Shown: one piece after another, positions 8,736 to 18,669 of the stretch
Numbering within the stretch: the stretch's first letter is position 1
Layout of the letters: each line of letters begins with the position of its first letter
Assembly: GCF_001881565.1 (NCBI RefSeq)
Contig: NZ_MPDJ01000014.1
Span: 20,640-84,639, forward strand
Length of the DNA stretch: 64,000 nt
Reading direction: 5' to 3'
Origin: Eisenbergiella tayi
GTDB taxonomy: Bacteria; Bacillota; Clostridia; Lachnospirales; Lachnospiraceae
Translations under genes and position numbers: made by a program
The notes under the pieces: generated by a model
Seen by the model: the letters and a program-made list of their open reading frames with translations, nothing else
Database searches by the model: none
Told to the model about the DNA's origin: nothing

Positions 8736-8908
8736 CCTGCTTTTAAAATTGTTCATGGAAAATATGATAATTGGAAATAATGGGAGTGTTAATTGAAAAT
8801 GAGTATAACTTAAATAAGGCAAGTGACTGGCTTCATTTTTATTATTATCTGTTAAGAAAATAAAAGGAATGACGGCGGCTGTTTTTGTAAATAATCATAT
8901 GTTTAGAG

Positions 8909-8951
8909 AAAAGTGGAGTGAAGGATGTTAAATTTCGCTCCACTTTTTTGT
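8909..8951 (+). terminator. Orphan rho-independent terminator
   Basis: An AAAAGTGGAGTGAA arm and a TTCGCTCCACTTTT arm flank a loop of about 8 bases, followed by TTTTTTG. No + strand gene is visible between 8640 and this hairpin, so it either ends a small untranslated RNA or is left over from a lost gene. The rest of 8736-9096 shows no recognised feature. Confidence 0.6.
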
Positions 8952-9096
8952 ATTACTGACACAAAAAACATAGAAAAATTTTGGATAATTATAATGAGAA
9001 AAAAGATAATATTAACGATATAATGATAATGAGAAGATATAATAGGTAAGTCTTTACATTAAACAGGTATAGGAAAGCAGGGGGTATGAATAGAAA

Positions 9097-9951
9097 ATGA
9101 AGACAGAATACAAGGATGCTGAAATAATTATCCGGAATGCGATCAATGAAGTATTATCGGACAAAGTGGTTTGTACCGTGTTTAATGGCAGAGAATGTAT
9201 GGATAACGTATATATTGTAGCAGTGGGAAAAGCAGCATGGAAAATGGCTTATACCTGCAAGAAAATATTGGATGCTTATATAAAGAAAGATATTATTTTG
9301 ACAAGATACGGGTGTGCACAGAAGGATTTGACCATTTTGAGATAATTGAGGCGGGACGTACAATACCTGATGATAATTCGATAACGGATATCCCCAAAGT
9401 AATTAATATGGTAAAGGGGCTTATGGAAGAGGATAACATAGTCTTTCTTTTATAGGGAGGAAGTTCCGCACTCTTTGAAAAACCAGTACCGGGAATTACA
9501 TCGGAAGATATTCAGGAGGTTACACGGCAATGTATGAACAGCGGTGCCAATATTACCGAGATTAAAACCATAAGAAAAAGATTGTCGGATGTAAAAGGCG
9601 GAAGAAACCAGGAAATAGCATTGAGTGCGGCACGTGGAATACGAGATTTGTAAAATGTAGTTATTTTTCCATCAGTTCGGATGGTACGGACGGTCTCACG
9701 GACGCGGCGGGAGGAATTGTAGATGGAAGACAGTGAATGAATTGGAGGCTATGGGAATCAGCTGTGAGGAGATTCTGAAAAATTATGATTCATACCATGC
9801 GTTGGAAAAAGCAGGCGGTTTAATCAGAACCGATGCAACGGGAACTAATGTGAATGTTAATGAACAGGCCGTACTGAACGTATTACTGGCAATGGAAAAG
9901 CAGAGTTTAGAGAGGCTGACGGAAAACTACGTCAGCTTTTTCTTGATTTGA
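9097..9951 (+). pseudogene. Decayed glycerate 2-kinase (GckA/DUF4147-MOFRL family)
   Basis: Fragments in several frames match, in order, the intact paralogue at 20820-22061: an N-terminal part (9097-9345, with YIVAVGKAAWKMA), a frameshifted piece with IPDDNS, an in-frame TAG just before GGSSALFEKPVPG at about 9453, then VTRQCMNSGANITEIKTIRK followed directly by GGRNQEIAL. About 150 residues present in the intact copy between these last two blocks are missing, and a further frameshift precedes the SDGTDGL-equivalent region and the C-terminal TGTNVNV segment. Frameshifts, a stop and an internal deletion make a working enzyme very unlikely. Confidence 0.88.
9913..9943 (+). terminator. Terminator at the end of the glycerate kinase pseudogene
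   Basis: GCTGACG / CGTCAGC stem with an 8-base loop and a TTTTTCTT tail, overlapping the last codons of the decayed gene. Confidence 0.75.
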
Positions 9952-10020
9952 CAGAAAGGTGAAGTCAGAATATGATCGTAAAACTACAGAAAAGTAGTAA
10001 AAGTGATGGAGGACAATATA

Positions 10021-11151
10021 ATGGACAGTGTTTTGGCAGGAAAGCTGATTGAACGGATATCCAATTTTACGGATTATAATGTAAATATTATGGACGAGAA
10101 CGGAATTCTTGTGGCAAGTCGGATGAAAGAACGTATCGGTTCTTTTCATGAAGTGGCGTTCGATATTATTAATGGTACAAATGATACGGTGATGGTAGAT
10201 ATGGATAATCCGGAAACCGGCGTAAAGGCAGGTGTGAATATGGCTATTTATACCAACAAAAAAAAGGTTGGCGTAGTTGGTGTTACGGGCAGTCCGGATA
10301 TGGTTTTATCTGTTGCGAAAATAATAAAGATGTCCGTGGAAGTTATGATGGAATATGAAATGTATAAGTATGAGAGTATGAAAAAATATAATTTGAGGGA
10401 ACAGCTCATGCATCTCATATTTTATAATGATAACTTTGAAAGAGAAGATCTGAGTAAATATTTTAAAGCGCTGAATCTGGATGAAGAAATTTTACGTATT
10501 CCGATTTTAATCCAGATAGAAAATTCAGAGGCTTATATGACAAAGGTAAAAGAAATTCTGGATGGGAATAAATTCCGTTCCCGACAGGATATTGGAGATA
10601 CTACAAAAGAAGACTTTATTTTTCTTTTTAAGGGAATTGACTGTGATATTAGAAACGTCATGCAGGACTACAAATATCTGGTCGGTGAATACCTGTCCCC
10701 TCTTCTTCAATATATCAGGGCACGTCATTTGATTTATAACATTTACGTGGGGCCCATACAAAATGATATCATGTATTATCGTCAGGCTTATCTGGATTGT
10801 ATGTGGATGCAGAAAAATATGGGGAACAGCGAGAACGGAAGCTTTTATTTTTATGATTATATGATCCGTTATATGGAATCCAGGGTTCCGGTATCCGAGT
10901 TTAATGCCATATTCTATATGCTGAAGAAAGAACTGGGGAAAAAATTTACAGATAACTATACAGAGACAATAGAAGCTCTGATAGAGAAGGATTATAATCT
11001 GGCAAAGGCGGGGAATATGCTTCATATCCACAAAAACACCCTTGTATACAGGCTTGATAAAATAAGAGAGGTATTAAATATGAATCCTCTGGTAAATAAT
11101 ACGGAAAGAGAATTTATGGAGTGTTTTTACTACTATTTGATACGAAAATAG
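10021..11151 (+). CDS. CdaR/PucR-type sugar-diacid regulator
   Basis: 376 residues from ATG 10021, chosen over an in-frame ATG at 10003 because GGAGG at 10008-10012 is properly spaced. The N-terminal 130 residues form a putative sugar-diacid recognition domain (AGKLIERISNFTDYNVNIMDENGILVASR, then VGVVGVTGSPDMV); the C-terminal end carries the PucR-type helix-turn-helix (LAKAGNMLHIHKNTLVYRLDKI). In Escherichia coli CdaR senses glycerate/glucarate-type acids and controls glycerate kinase; here the gene lies beside a dead glycerate kinase and 9.7 kb from an intact one, so the same inducer class is plausible. Likely activator of the ABC-transporter operon that follows. Confidence 0.85.
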   Translation: MDSVLAGKLIERISNFTDYNVNIMDENGILVASRMKERIGSFHEVAFDIINGTNDTVMVDMDNPETGVKAGVNMAIYTNKKKVGVVGVTGSPDMVLSVAKIIKMSVEVMMEYEMYKYESMKKYNLREQLMHLIFYNDNFEREDLSKYFKALNLDEEILRIPILIQIENSEAYMTKVKEILDGNKFRSRQDIGDTTKEDFIFLFKGIDCDIRNVMQDYKYLVGEYLSPLLQYIRARHLIYNIYVGPIQNDIMYYRQAYLDCMWMQKNMGNSENGSFYFYDYMIRYMESRVPVSEFNAIFYMLKKELGKKFTDNYTETIEALIEKDYNLAKAGNMLHIHKNTLVYRLDKIREVLNMNPLVNNTEREFMECFYYYLIRK

Positions 11152-11303
11152 ATTTGTGTTGAGGAAACAAATAACCGTCGGGAATTTTGGTGCGCAGGCT
11201 GATTTCAATACCTTCCTGGTCCGATATAATAAACTCATGATTCAGCGGGACAATAAAGCTGAAGATGGTAGTCACTATTATAAAGAACAGGGAGGTATTT
11301 TTA

Positions 11304-12767
11304 ATGGGAAAAATGAAAAAACTGATGGCATTGCTGGCATGTACAGCCATGGTAGCAGGAAGTATTGCAGGATGCGGATCCAGCAGCGATACCAGCGCAC
11401 CGGCGCCTGCAGAACCGGCGGTATCTGAACCGGCTGGTGAATCGGCGGAAGCGGGGAGTGAAGCCGCTCAGGGTGATTCACAGGTGGTGAGTGAAGAGAG
11501 CGGTACTCTGAGGATGTATGGCCCGGGGCTTTTTGCAGCGGTCGGGGAAAACGGAACCACAGATATGATTACAGGAGTTACACGTCCGGGCTACAGCGAG
11601 CTTATTAAACGCTGGAATGAACTTTATCCCAATGTTACATTGGAAATTGAGCCAATCCCGTGGGATAACTGGAAGGCAGCTATTCAGACAGCGGCTTTGT
11701 CAGGCGATTATGATATCCTGATTCATGGAAACGGAAACGCGGATTACAGCCTTGACTTAACGGAATATCTGGAAAAGGATCCGGAGGTAAAAAATGCTCT
11801 TACCTTTTATCCTTACAGAAGAAATCCGGATAATATGACTGAAGTAAGACCTTACGGCCTTTCTTACACACTGAATCCTGTTGTCTGCGTAATCGACAAG
11901 GAAATTCTTAAAAATTATGGTGTAGAGCTTCCTGATTCCTCATGGTCACTTGAAGATATGACGAAGATTGCGGAAAGCTGTACGGGAACGGATCCGGTAA
12001 CCGGAAAAGAGACATATGGTATCAGCATGGTGAAAGCTTCTGATGCTTATAAGAATTACATATTGATCGGCCGCGGCATGGATAATGAGATTTTTGAATT
12101 CAGCCCTAAGCTGAGTGAAACAAAGGTAAATTTTGATACCCCTAAAACCCAGGAAGTTTTTGATTATCTTGCAGAACTGGGCAAATACAGCAGCCCTGAT
12201 TATCTGGAAGGTCTGGATTTGGCAAATGCTTATACAGAGGATCATAATCTGGCAATGATTTGGGCAGAAGATGTTTACAATGTTTACAATACAATCAAGG
12301 CAGCAGGCCTGGAGGAGCGTTTCATGTTCCTTCCCCTTCCCAAGATTCAGGAAGGCGCTCATAAAGGAATTACCTGCAGTAATGTAGGTGACCTGAATAT
12401 CTGTATCTATAAAGATACGGAGCAGAAAGATCTGGCATGGAAGTTCCTGAAATTCCTGGTAACAGATCCGGAAGTACAGCAGTGGTTAATTGATACCAAT
12501 TCTATTCCCGCTAATGTAGAAGCCGGCAGCCTGCTTTATGATGTAATGCCTGCGGATTATGCGGATGCTATCACAGAAGTTATCAGCACAAGCCCGGAGG
12601 GATATAATTCATCAGCATCTGTTTGGTATGACAGCACATGGTTCGGTACCTTCCAGAGTGATATTGTAACGGAATTTGATCAGCTGCTTAAAGGCAACGC
12701 AACATCAGCAGAAGTTACAAAGGATATTCAGGGTACTGTAGACGGATATCTTAAGTCACTGAATTAA
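11304..12767 (+). CDS. Sugar ABC transporter substrate-binding lipoprotein
   Basis: 487 residues from ATG 11304, preceded by GGAGGT; the longer frame upstream has no site. Residues 1-24 are a lipoprotein signal with an IAGC lipobox, followed by a low-complexity Ala/Pro/Glu/Ser linker. The body is a family 1 extracellular solute-binding protein (two-lobed), with the typical NELYPNVTLEIEPIPWDNWK and DPEVQQWLIDTNSIPANV segments. It delivers an oligosaccharide to the permeases at 12884 and 13859. Ligand unknown. Confidence 0.9.
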   Translation: MGKMKKLMALLACTAMVAGSIAGCGSSSDTSAPAPAEPAVSEPAGESAEAGSEAAQGDSQVVSEESGTLRMYGPGLFAAVGENGTTDMITGVTRPGYSELIKRWNELYPNVTLEIEPIPWDNWKAAIQTAALSGDYDILIHGNGNADYSLDLTEYLEKDPEVKNALTFYPYRRNPDNMTEVRPYGLSYTLNPVVCVIDKEILKNYGVELPDSSWSLEDMTKIAESCTGTDPVTGKETYGISMVKASDAYKNYILIGRGMDNEIFEFSPKLSETKVNFDTPKTQEVFDYLAELGKYSSPDYLEGLDLANAYTEDHNLAMIWAEDVYNVYNTIKAAGLEERFMFLPLPKIQEGAHKGITCSNVGDLNICIYKDTEQKDLAWKFLKFLVTDPEVQQWLIDTNSIPANVEAGSLLYDVMPADYADAITEVISTSPEGYNSSASVWYDSTWFGTFQSDIVTEFDQLLKGNATSAEVTKDIQGTVDGYLKSLN

Positions 12768-12799
12768 TCAGACAGTATTTCAGTCAGGCTTTGGTAATC

Positions 12800-12835
12800 A
12801 AAAAGGAGGGAGACTCATGGATCCCTCCTTTTTCC
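12800..12835 (+). terminator. Hairpin terminator/attenuator inside the transporter operon
   Basis: AAAAGGAGGGA / TCCCTCCTTTTT stem with a loop of about 10 bases, between the binding protein and its permeases. It would allow more binding protein than permease to be made, a common arrangement. The stem also resembles a ribosome-binding-site/anti-site pair, but no start codon is suitably placed. Confidence 0.75.
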
Positions 12836-12883
12836 TCTAAGAATCAAAAATGCGCATACAGACAGCGCGGAGGGGAGCATTAA

Positions 12884-13804
12884 ATGAAAGATAAAAAAAC
12901 CTTTAAATTGAGGTTGAAAAGAGAAATGCAGTGGTATTCATTTCTCATAGTCAGCATTATAGCCCTTGTACTGCTTACTTATATTCCCATGCTGACAACA
13001 ATTAAATATAGTTTTTACAACACCAGGATATTGTCCTTCGGGGGAGAATTCGACGGGATTACCAACTATAAGGTTCTGATGGGAAATAAAGCATTTATAC
13101 AGTCTCTGGGAAATACCTTTATTCTCGCACTGCTGAGCCTGCTTCAGATTCCGATAGGTTTTATTCTGGCATCGCTCATTAACGGGCTTGGAAGGGGAAA
13201 ACTGCAGAGCTTTTTCCGGGTGTCTTATTATCTTCCCAATATTATTACCGGTGTCAGTGTCGTATTGATATTCCAGGTGGTGCTGAAGGAAAACGGAGGC
13301 CTGCTCAATGATCTCCTTTCTTTCCTTACAGGACATAAGGTGACGATAGGATGGCTGTCGGATGCCCGTTATTCCCGTTTTGGGGCGACTATTCTTAATG
13401 TATGGCAGAATACGGGATATGCGATGCTGATTAATCTGGCAAGCATGCAGTCGATTCCCACGGAAATCTATGAGGCGGCCGAAGTAGACGGCGCCAACAG
13501 TCTGAAAAGATGGTTTTATATTACCATTCCCAATATGAAAACATGTTTTGCCTTTTTGTTTATTACAACGATTATCAACGGACTTTCCCGTTTTACGGAT
13601 TTGTTTATTATCGGCGGGAACTCCGCTACAGGAAGACCCGGCGGTTCCCTTCAGACGCTGCTTATGTATATTTACCAATACAGCTTTGAATATCCGCAAT
13701 ATGGCATGGCCAGTGCAGGCGCCATGATTTTATTTGTCCTCACTTTTGCGATTACGATGGTAAATCTTAAAATGACAGGATTTTTCAAGAAAAATAATGA
13801 CTGA
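12884..13804 (+). CDS. Sugar ABC transporter permease (MalF/UgpA type)
   Basis: 306 residues with six predicted membrane spans; the first begins near residue 20. The cytoplasmic EAA loop is visible near residue 197 as YEAAEVDGANSLKRWFYITIP, which docks the ATPase. Partner of the permease at 13859 and of the binding protein at 11304. No ATPase gene is nearby, so a shared MsmX/MsmK-type ATPase encoded elsewhere is implied. Confidence 0.92.
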   Translation: MKDKKTFKLRLKREMQWYSFLIVSIIALVLLTYIPMLTTIKYSFYNTRILSFGGEFDGITNYKVLMGNKAFIQSLGNTFILALLSLLQIPIGFILASLINGLGRGKLQSFFRVSYYLPNIITGVSVVLIFQVVLKENGGLLNDLLSFLTGHKVTIGWLSDARYSRFGATILNVWQNTGYAMLINLASMQSIPTEIYEAAEVDGANSLKRWFYITIPNMKTCFAFLFITTIINGLSRFTDLFIIGGNSATGRPGGSLQTLLMYIYQYSFEYPQYGMASAGAMILFVLTFAITMVNLKMTGFFKKNND

Positions 13805-13858
13805 TGCAGAGACTTTTGTATCTGATGATATCTATTTGAAATGGAATCGAGGAAGCAT

Positions 13859-14686
13859 ATGAAAAAAAAGAAAATAACGAAATATATAGTGGCAGCATTA
13901 CTGCTTATTGCCCTTCTATTGATTCTGACCCCTTTGTTCTGGTGTATTTCCCTGTCCTTTGACAGAAGGGCTCTCACGAACCTGCCGGCATTTTCCCTGA
14001 TACCTCATGAGCCGTCACTCTTTAATTATCAGGCGGCATGGAATACGATTCCGCTGGTACGGTATTATGCCAATACATTGTTCCTTACGGTGACCAATAC
14101 GGTAATCTCTGTCTTTTTTGCCATGATGTGCGGTTATGCATTTGCAAAAGGGAAATTCATGTTTAAGAATTTCTGGTTTATTTTCATGCTTGCGGTTATG
14201 ATGATCCCTTTTGAATCCAGAATGATTCCTCTTTATATCCAGTATAAGAACTGGGGGATGCTGGATACATATAAACCGTTGATATTCGGAAGTTTTGCTT
14301 ATGTATACGGCGTATTTTTTTCCAGACAGAATATTGAGGCGATACCGGATTCTCTGAGAGAGTCTGCCTACATTGACGGCGCAGGGGAATGGAGGATCTT
14401 CCTTCAGATAATAATCCCTCTTTCCAAGCCTTTGATCGCTACTTTGTCGATACTGCAGGTCCTGGCAAACTGGAATTCTTATCTTTGGCCTTTAATTGTA
14501 CTGCGTTCCAGCCAGAAGCAGGTGATTTCTGTGGGTGTTGCCATGTTTAACGCGCAGCAGGATATGGTATATTACGGCCCGAGAATGGCAGTTGCGGTAG
14601 TCAGCGCTATCCCTCTTACCATACTCTTTCTGTTCCTGCAGAAATACATAGTCCAGAGTATTGCGTTAAGCGGAGTCAAACAGTAA
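13859..14686 (+). CDS. Sugar ABC transporter permease (MalG/AraQ type)
   Basis: 275 residues from ATG 13859, which has GAGGAAG upstream; ATG 13841 would add six residues. Six membrane spans, FAKGKFMFKNFWFIFMLAVMMIP typical of the family and an EAA loop in RESAYIDGAGEWRIFLQIIIPLSKP. It forms the heterodimeric channel with the preceding permease. Confidence 0.9.
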   Translation: MKKKKITKYIVAALLLIALLLILTPLFWCISLSFDRRALTNLPAFSLIPHEPSLFNYQAAWNTIPLVRYYANTLFLTVTNTVISVFFAMMCGYAFAKGKFMFKNFWFIFMLAVMMIPFESRMIPLYIQYKNWGMLDTYKPLIFGSFAYVYGVFFSRQNIEAIPDSLRESAYIDGAGEWRIFLQIIIPLSKPLIATLSILQVLANWNSYLWPLIVLRSSQKQVISVGVAMFNAQQDMVYYGPRMAVAVVSAIPLTILFLFLQKYIVQSIALSGVKQ

Positions 14687-14724
14687 CCGGCGGCAAAGCA
14701 GAAGGGAAAAGGGAGAATAGAACT

Positions 14725-16065
14725 GTGAAGGTAATAAGACCGCAGATGGAATTGGAGATTAAAAGAAAAGCGGATATTTTAGTGGTTGGAGGCGGCCCGG
14801 CAGGCATAGGGGCGGCGATCAGCGCAGCAAGGCTTGGGAAAAAGGTACTTCTTCTGGAAAAGAGAGGTTTTCTGGGAGGAAATATCACGGCCTGTTATGT
14901 GGAAAACTGCAATCATTTTCTGAAGGGAACCCCTTTCCATTCAGAAGGGCTGTATAAAGAAATTGAACAGAAATGCTATGAAATATATGGGAATGACAAT
15001 ATCCGTGAAAAAAATAAAATGGCTTTCCACAGTGAGTATCTGAAAATTTTCCTGGATAAGTTTATGAAGGAAAATAAGGTGGAGGTTCTTCTTCATTCCT
15101 TTGTCAATGAAGTGATCACCCGGCGCAATCAAATAGAGGCTGTAATTATTCAGACCAAACAGGGGCCGGAAGCAGTTAGCGCGGAGATCATAATCGATGC
15201 CACAGGCGATGGAGACGTGGCTTTCGGCGCAGGGCTGCCTTTCGAACAGGGAAGGGAAAAAGATGGAATGTGCCAGCCGGGGACGGTGAATTTCCGGGTG
15301 ACAGGAGCGCATACGGAGGAGATGAAAGGGGAACGGCTGTCTGAAATCAGCAATATCTTCACAAAGGAATCCAAAGAAGGCAGAACAGGGCTTGCCTGCT
15401 CCAAACAGGATATCCCTTTTGGAAGGCTTACGAAGGCAGGGCAGATCAGTTACGTGAATTATTCCTGCGCCCATGGAATCGATCCTACCGATATCGAGGG
15501 GCTTACAAGAGGAGAGATGGAGTGCCGTGAATATATCCTTGAAATTTACCATTATCTGAAAAATCAATTCCATGAGTTAAGAGATATTGAAATTACTTCC
15601 ATTGCTCCGGAAATAGGCTTCCGTGACAGCAGAAGAATCCGGGGTGAATATTATCTGACAATAGAGGATATGGAGTCCGACAGGCAGTTTGATGATGCCA
15701 TTGCCGTATTTCCCAGATTTTATGATATGCTCCCTCCGGACGGAACAAGCAGCGGAGACGGAAAAGTGGAAGGGAAAGGCTACGACGGGCATATTTTTGA
15801 ACCGATTGTGGATGAACGTACCTTTCAGGTGCCATACCGGGCTCTGGTGCCGGCAGGCATCAATAATCTGCTGCTGGCAGGCAGGTGCATCAGCGCGGAT
15901 CATGTGGCGGAAAGCGGCATAAGGGCGATTTCCCTGTGCATGATGATGGGCCAGGCGGCAGGCGCCGCGGCGGTGTTGGCCGTACAGGACAGGGTAAAAC
16001 CGGCTGATATAGATTATAAGAAGCTTCAGGAAATATTGAGAAAACAGGATATTTCCCTTCCCTGA
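14725..16065 (+). CDS. FAD-dependent oxidoreductase (FAD_oxidored/PF12831-like)
   Basis: 446 residues from a GTG start with GGGAG 10 bases upstream. A dinucleotide-binding GGGPAGIGAAISAAR motif lies at about residues 22-36, followed by LLEKRGFLGGN; IIDATGDGDVAFGAG and a C-terminal LLLAGRCISADHVAESGIRA segment are typical of a family found beside glycosidases and transporters in gut bacteria. The protein likely oxidises or reduces a sugar or hydroxy group with bound FAD; substrate is unknown. It lies between the importer and the GH2 gene, so the imported saccharide may be redox-modified before or after hydrolysis. Confidence 0.82.
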   Translation: MKVIRPQMELEIKRKADILVVGGGPAGIGAAISAARLGKKVLLLEKRGFLGGNITACYVENCNHFLKGTPFHSEGLYKEIEQKCYEIYGNDNIREKNKMAFHSEYLKIFLDKFMKENKVEVLLHSFVNEVITRRNQIEAVIIQTKQGPEAVSAEIIIDATGDGDVAFGAGLPFEQGREKDGMCQPGTVNFRVTGAHTEEMKGERLSEISNIFTKESKEGRTGLACSKQDIPFGRLTKAGQISYVNYSCAHGIDPTDIEGLTRGEMECREYILEIYHYLKNQFHELRDIEITSIAPEIGFRDSRRIRGEYYLTIEDMESDRQFDDAIAVFPRFYDMLPPDGTSSGDGKVEGKGYDGHIFEPIVDERTFQVPYRALVPAGINNLLLAGRCISADHVAESGIRAISLCMMMGQAAGAAAVLAVQDRVKPADIDYKKLQEILRKQDISLP

Positions 16066-16112
16066 TCAGAGGGAGGAAATGTCCCGTTTGCTTGGAAAGA
16101 CAGGGAAAAGAT

Positions 16113-18653
16113 ATGAATACAGACAGAGTGCTTTCGGATGGCTGGGAGCTGAAGAGGATTGATCCCCGGGAAAAAATAGATGCAGCTGCCTTTGGACAGG
16201 AAAAAGAAGACTGGATACAGGTGAAGTCTATGCCTGCCCAGGTACATGATATTTTATATGACAATGGTTTTCTTGATGAGGAATACAGGCTTGGCTGGTG
16301 TGAAAATGTATTGTGGGTCGGAGAGTATGACTGGCTGTACCGCTGTTATTTCCGCTGTGAAGACGAAGCGTCAGGCGCAGGCCTTTTGTTTGAAGGGCTT
16401 GATACCTATGCGGATATTTATCTGAATGGGAAACTGGTGGGAGAGCATGATAATTTTTATCTCCCTCAGGAGGTAAAAGTCAGTGGGTCACTGCAGAAGG
16501 AAAATATCCTGCTCATTCATTTTCACCGGGTTTCCGATTTCCTTGAAAGGGAGAAATGGAATCCTGAATGGGACGGAGCTGTCCAGAAATGCAAGGTGAT
16601 CCGAAAACCTATCCATGATTTTCCGCCGGAGGTTCCCGACGGGGGAAGCAATTACCAGGGAGCCATTCCTTATTTTTCACCGATTGGCGTCTACGGAAAA
16701 GTACATGTAAAAACATGGGGCGAAGTAAGGATTGAGGAAGTGCTTGCAAAAGTTACGGTTGATGAAGCGAATGACGGTAAAGTGAGGCTTATCATAAAGG
16801 GAGAAGGCGGTAATACCGCATTATCCTATAAGCTATATGCAGGGCGGGAGCTTGTTCAGGAAGGGGCATTGGAAGAAGGACAGGAGCCCGGGGCAGAATG
16901 GAGCATAGAAAGCAGCTTTACTGTTGCGCAGCCCAGTCTGTGGTATCCCAGGGGCTTTGGAAAACCCTTCCGCTATCGTTTGGAAATCATAGCGGCCCAA
17001 CGGGGAAACATCGTGGATAAATGGGAAAGGCAGATTGGTTTTAAAAAAGTGGAAATGCCTTCTCCTCTGGAATTTATTATCAATGGAAAACGTGTCCGCC
17101 TCTGGGGCGGCAGTATGGATCCTCTTCAGGGGTATACGCACTGCTACTGCAGGGACAGGGCAATGCGGCTGTTTGATATGGCGGAAAATGCTAATATGAA
17201 TACCCTGCGGATTTGGGGCGAAGGAATCCCGCAGCCGGATGAATTTTATGAAGAGGCGGATCGGAGAGGAATCCTTATATGGCAGGAATTTTTCCTCGGA
17301 CACGGGGCGTATCCGGATACGGAACGGATTGCGGACGAATGCCGGAAAGAGGCGGCGGCGCTGGTTAAGCGGCTGATGCACAGGCCATCCCTCCTGATGT
17401 GGTGCGGAGGAAACGAGACCATAATGGGAGCGGAATTTGCCGGAAAAGAACCCTTCGGAAAGGATATCCCCCTGAAGGTATTCCCGCAGGTAGTGGAAGA
17501 ATTGGATCCGGGAAGGTATTACCATCCGAATTCACCCTGGGGCGGAGAGTGGGCGAATGATCCCAGGACAGGAGATTATCATACCTATGATTGTGTATGG
17601 CAGTATCCTTATCAGGATTATCCGCAGTTTATCAGCGAACATATACGGACGGCGCCGCCGGTAATGCACAGCCTGAAAAAAATAATCAAAGGCTCGATTT
17701 GGCCGGAGGATGAAAAAGTATCAGGCTGGGAAGCGGCAGCAAAACAGGGGCTGCTGAGTACCTATGAAAGCCCTGACTGTATGCCGGAAAACTGGCTGCA
17801 GAGAAGCCACCGCAATGCAAACGGACAGCGGAAGAGCGGACCGTACTGGGAGTTTTATGAACCGCAGGGGCCGGAGGATATGATATACCGGTTCGGAGCT
17901 GCTTATGGACAGGAAATCAGAAGATACGGGGAGCAGATCCGCAGAGGGAGCAGACAGCCGGGTGAAAGCAGGAGAAGCAAAGGGTATTTTTCCTGTAAGC
18001 TTCTGGATACCTGGCCGAAGGTATACTGTGCATCCATTGATTTTTTCCAGGAAGGATATATTCCTTATTACTCCCTGGTCAGGCTTTTTCAGCCCGTACT
18101 ACTCAGCTTTGAAAAAGGAGAGAGCATCCGCCTCTGGCTGGTAAACGATTCGGACAGGGATGTGGAAGGAACGGTCACGGTTTCTATTTATCATTTAGGG
18201 GAAGAAAGAAATCTCCGGGAAAACCAGGTGGATATTCGTATCGGGCAGGGCGGGTCGGATATGGTCTTTGATTTGGCGGAATACCGGTTTTTCCCGAAGG
18301 ACTGTTTATTATACGCAAAATTTGTGGAAAAAAATGGTGATGTATGCTGTTCTGGTGTAGACTATGTAGATATAGAGAGACATCTGCGCTACAAGGAAGC
18401 AAACCTTGATGTCAGGCTGGATGGAAATTATCTGGTGCTGAAGACAGATGCGTTTATACGCTGCGTGGAGATCAAAGGACAGAGCGGAGAAGATGAATTC
18501 GGCTGGCTTTTTTCGGATAATTATTTTGATTTGATGCCCGGAGAAGAAAAGAGAGTAAAGATTCTCGGAAATAAGGACAGCGGACAGCTGCGGATAAAAG
18601 GACATTATCTGCAGGATGAAAAGGTACTGTCATTTACACGCAAAGGACTTTGA
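16113..18653 (+). CDS. GH2 family beta-mannosidase-like glycosidase
   Basis: 846 residues from ATG 16113; a TTG at 16092 would give 853. The layout is that of GH2 beta-mannosidases: N-terminal jelly-roll (GLLFEGLDTYADIYLNGKLVGEHDN), immunoglobulin-like domain with SLWYPRGFGKP, then a TIM barrel with the acid/base E435 in CGGNET and the nucleophile E509 in ISEH. No signal peptide, so cytoplasmic. It removes beta-mannosyl or related residues from the imported oligosaccharide. The unusual ISEH instead of SEFG at the nucleophile suggests a divergent subgroup, so the sugar specificity is uncertain. Confidence 0.87.
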   Translation: MNTDRVLSDGWELKRIDPREKIDAAAFGQEKEDWIQVKSMPAQVHDILYDNGFLDEEYRLGWCENVLWVGEYDWLYRCYFRCEDEASGAGLLFEGLDTYADIYLNGKLVGEHDNFYLPQEVKVSGSLQKENILLIHFHRVSDFLEREKWNPEWDGAVQKCKVIRKPIHDFPPEVPDGGSNYQGAIPYFSPIGVYGKVHVKTWGEVRIEEVLAKVTVDEANDGKVRLIIKGEGGNTALSYKLYAGRELVQEGALEEGQEPGAEWSIESSFTVAQPSLWYPRGFGKPFRYRLEIIAAQRGNIVDKWERQIGFKKVEMPSPLEFIINGKRVRLWGGSMDPLQGYTHCYCRDRAMRLFDMAENANMNTLRIWGEGIPQPDEFYEEADRRGILIWQEFFLGHGAYPDTERIADECRKEAAALVKRLMHRPSLLMWCGGNETIMGAEFAGKEPFGKDIPLKVFPQVVEELDPGRYYHPNSPWGGEWANDPRTGDYHTYDCVWQYPYQDYPQFISEHIRTAPPVMHSLKKIIKGSIWPEDEKVSGWEAAAKQGLLSTYESPDCMPENWLQRSHRNANGQRKSGPYWEFYEPQGPEDMIYRFGAAYGQEIRRYGEQIRRGSRQPGESRRSKGYFSCKLLDTWPKVYCASIDFFQEGYIPYYSLVRLFQPVLLSFEKGESIRLWLVNDSDRDVEGTVTVSIYHLGEERNLRENQVDIRIGQGGSDMVFDLAEYRFFPKDCLLYAKFVEKNGDVCCSGVDYVDIERHLRYKEANLDVRLDGNYLVLKTDAFIRCVEIKGQSGEDEFGWLFSDNYFDLMPGEEKRVKILGNKDSGQLRIKGHYLQDEKVLSFTRKGL

Positions 18654-18669
18654 CAGCGGGAGGAAAGAA

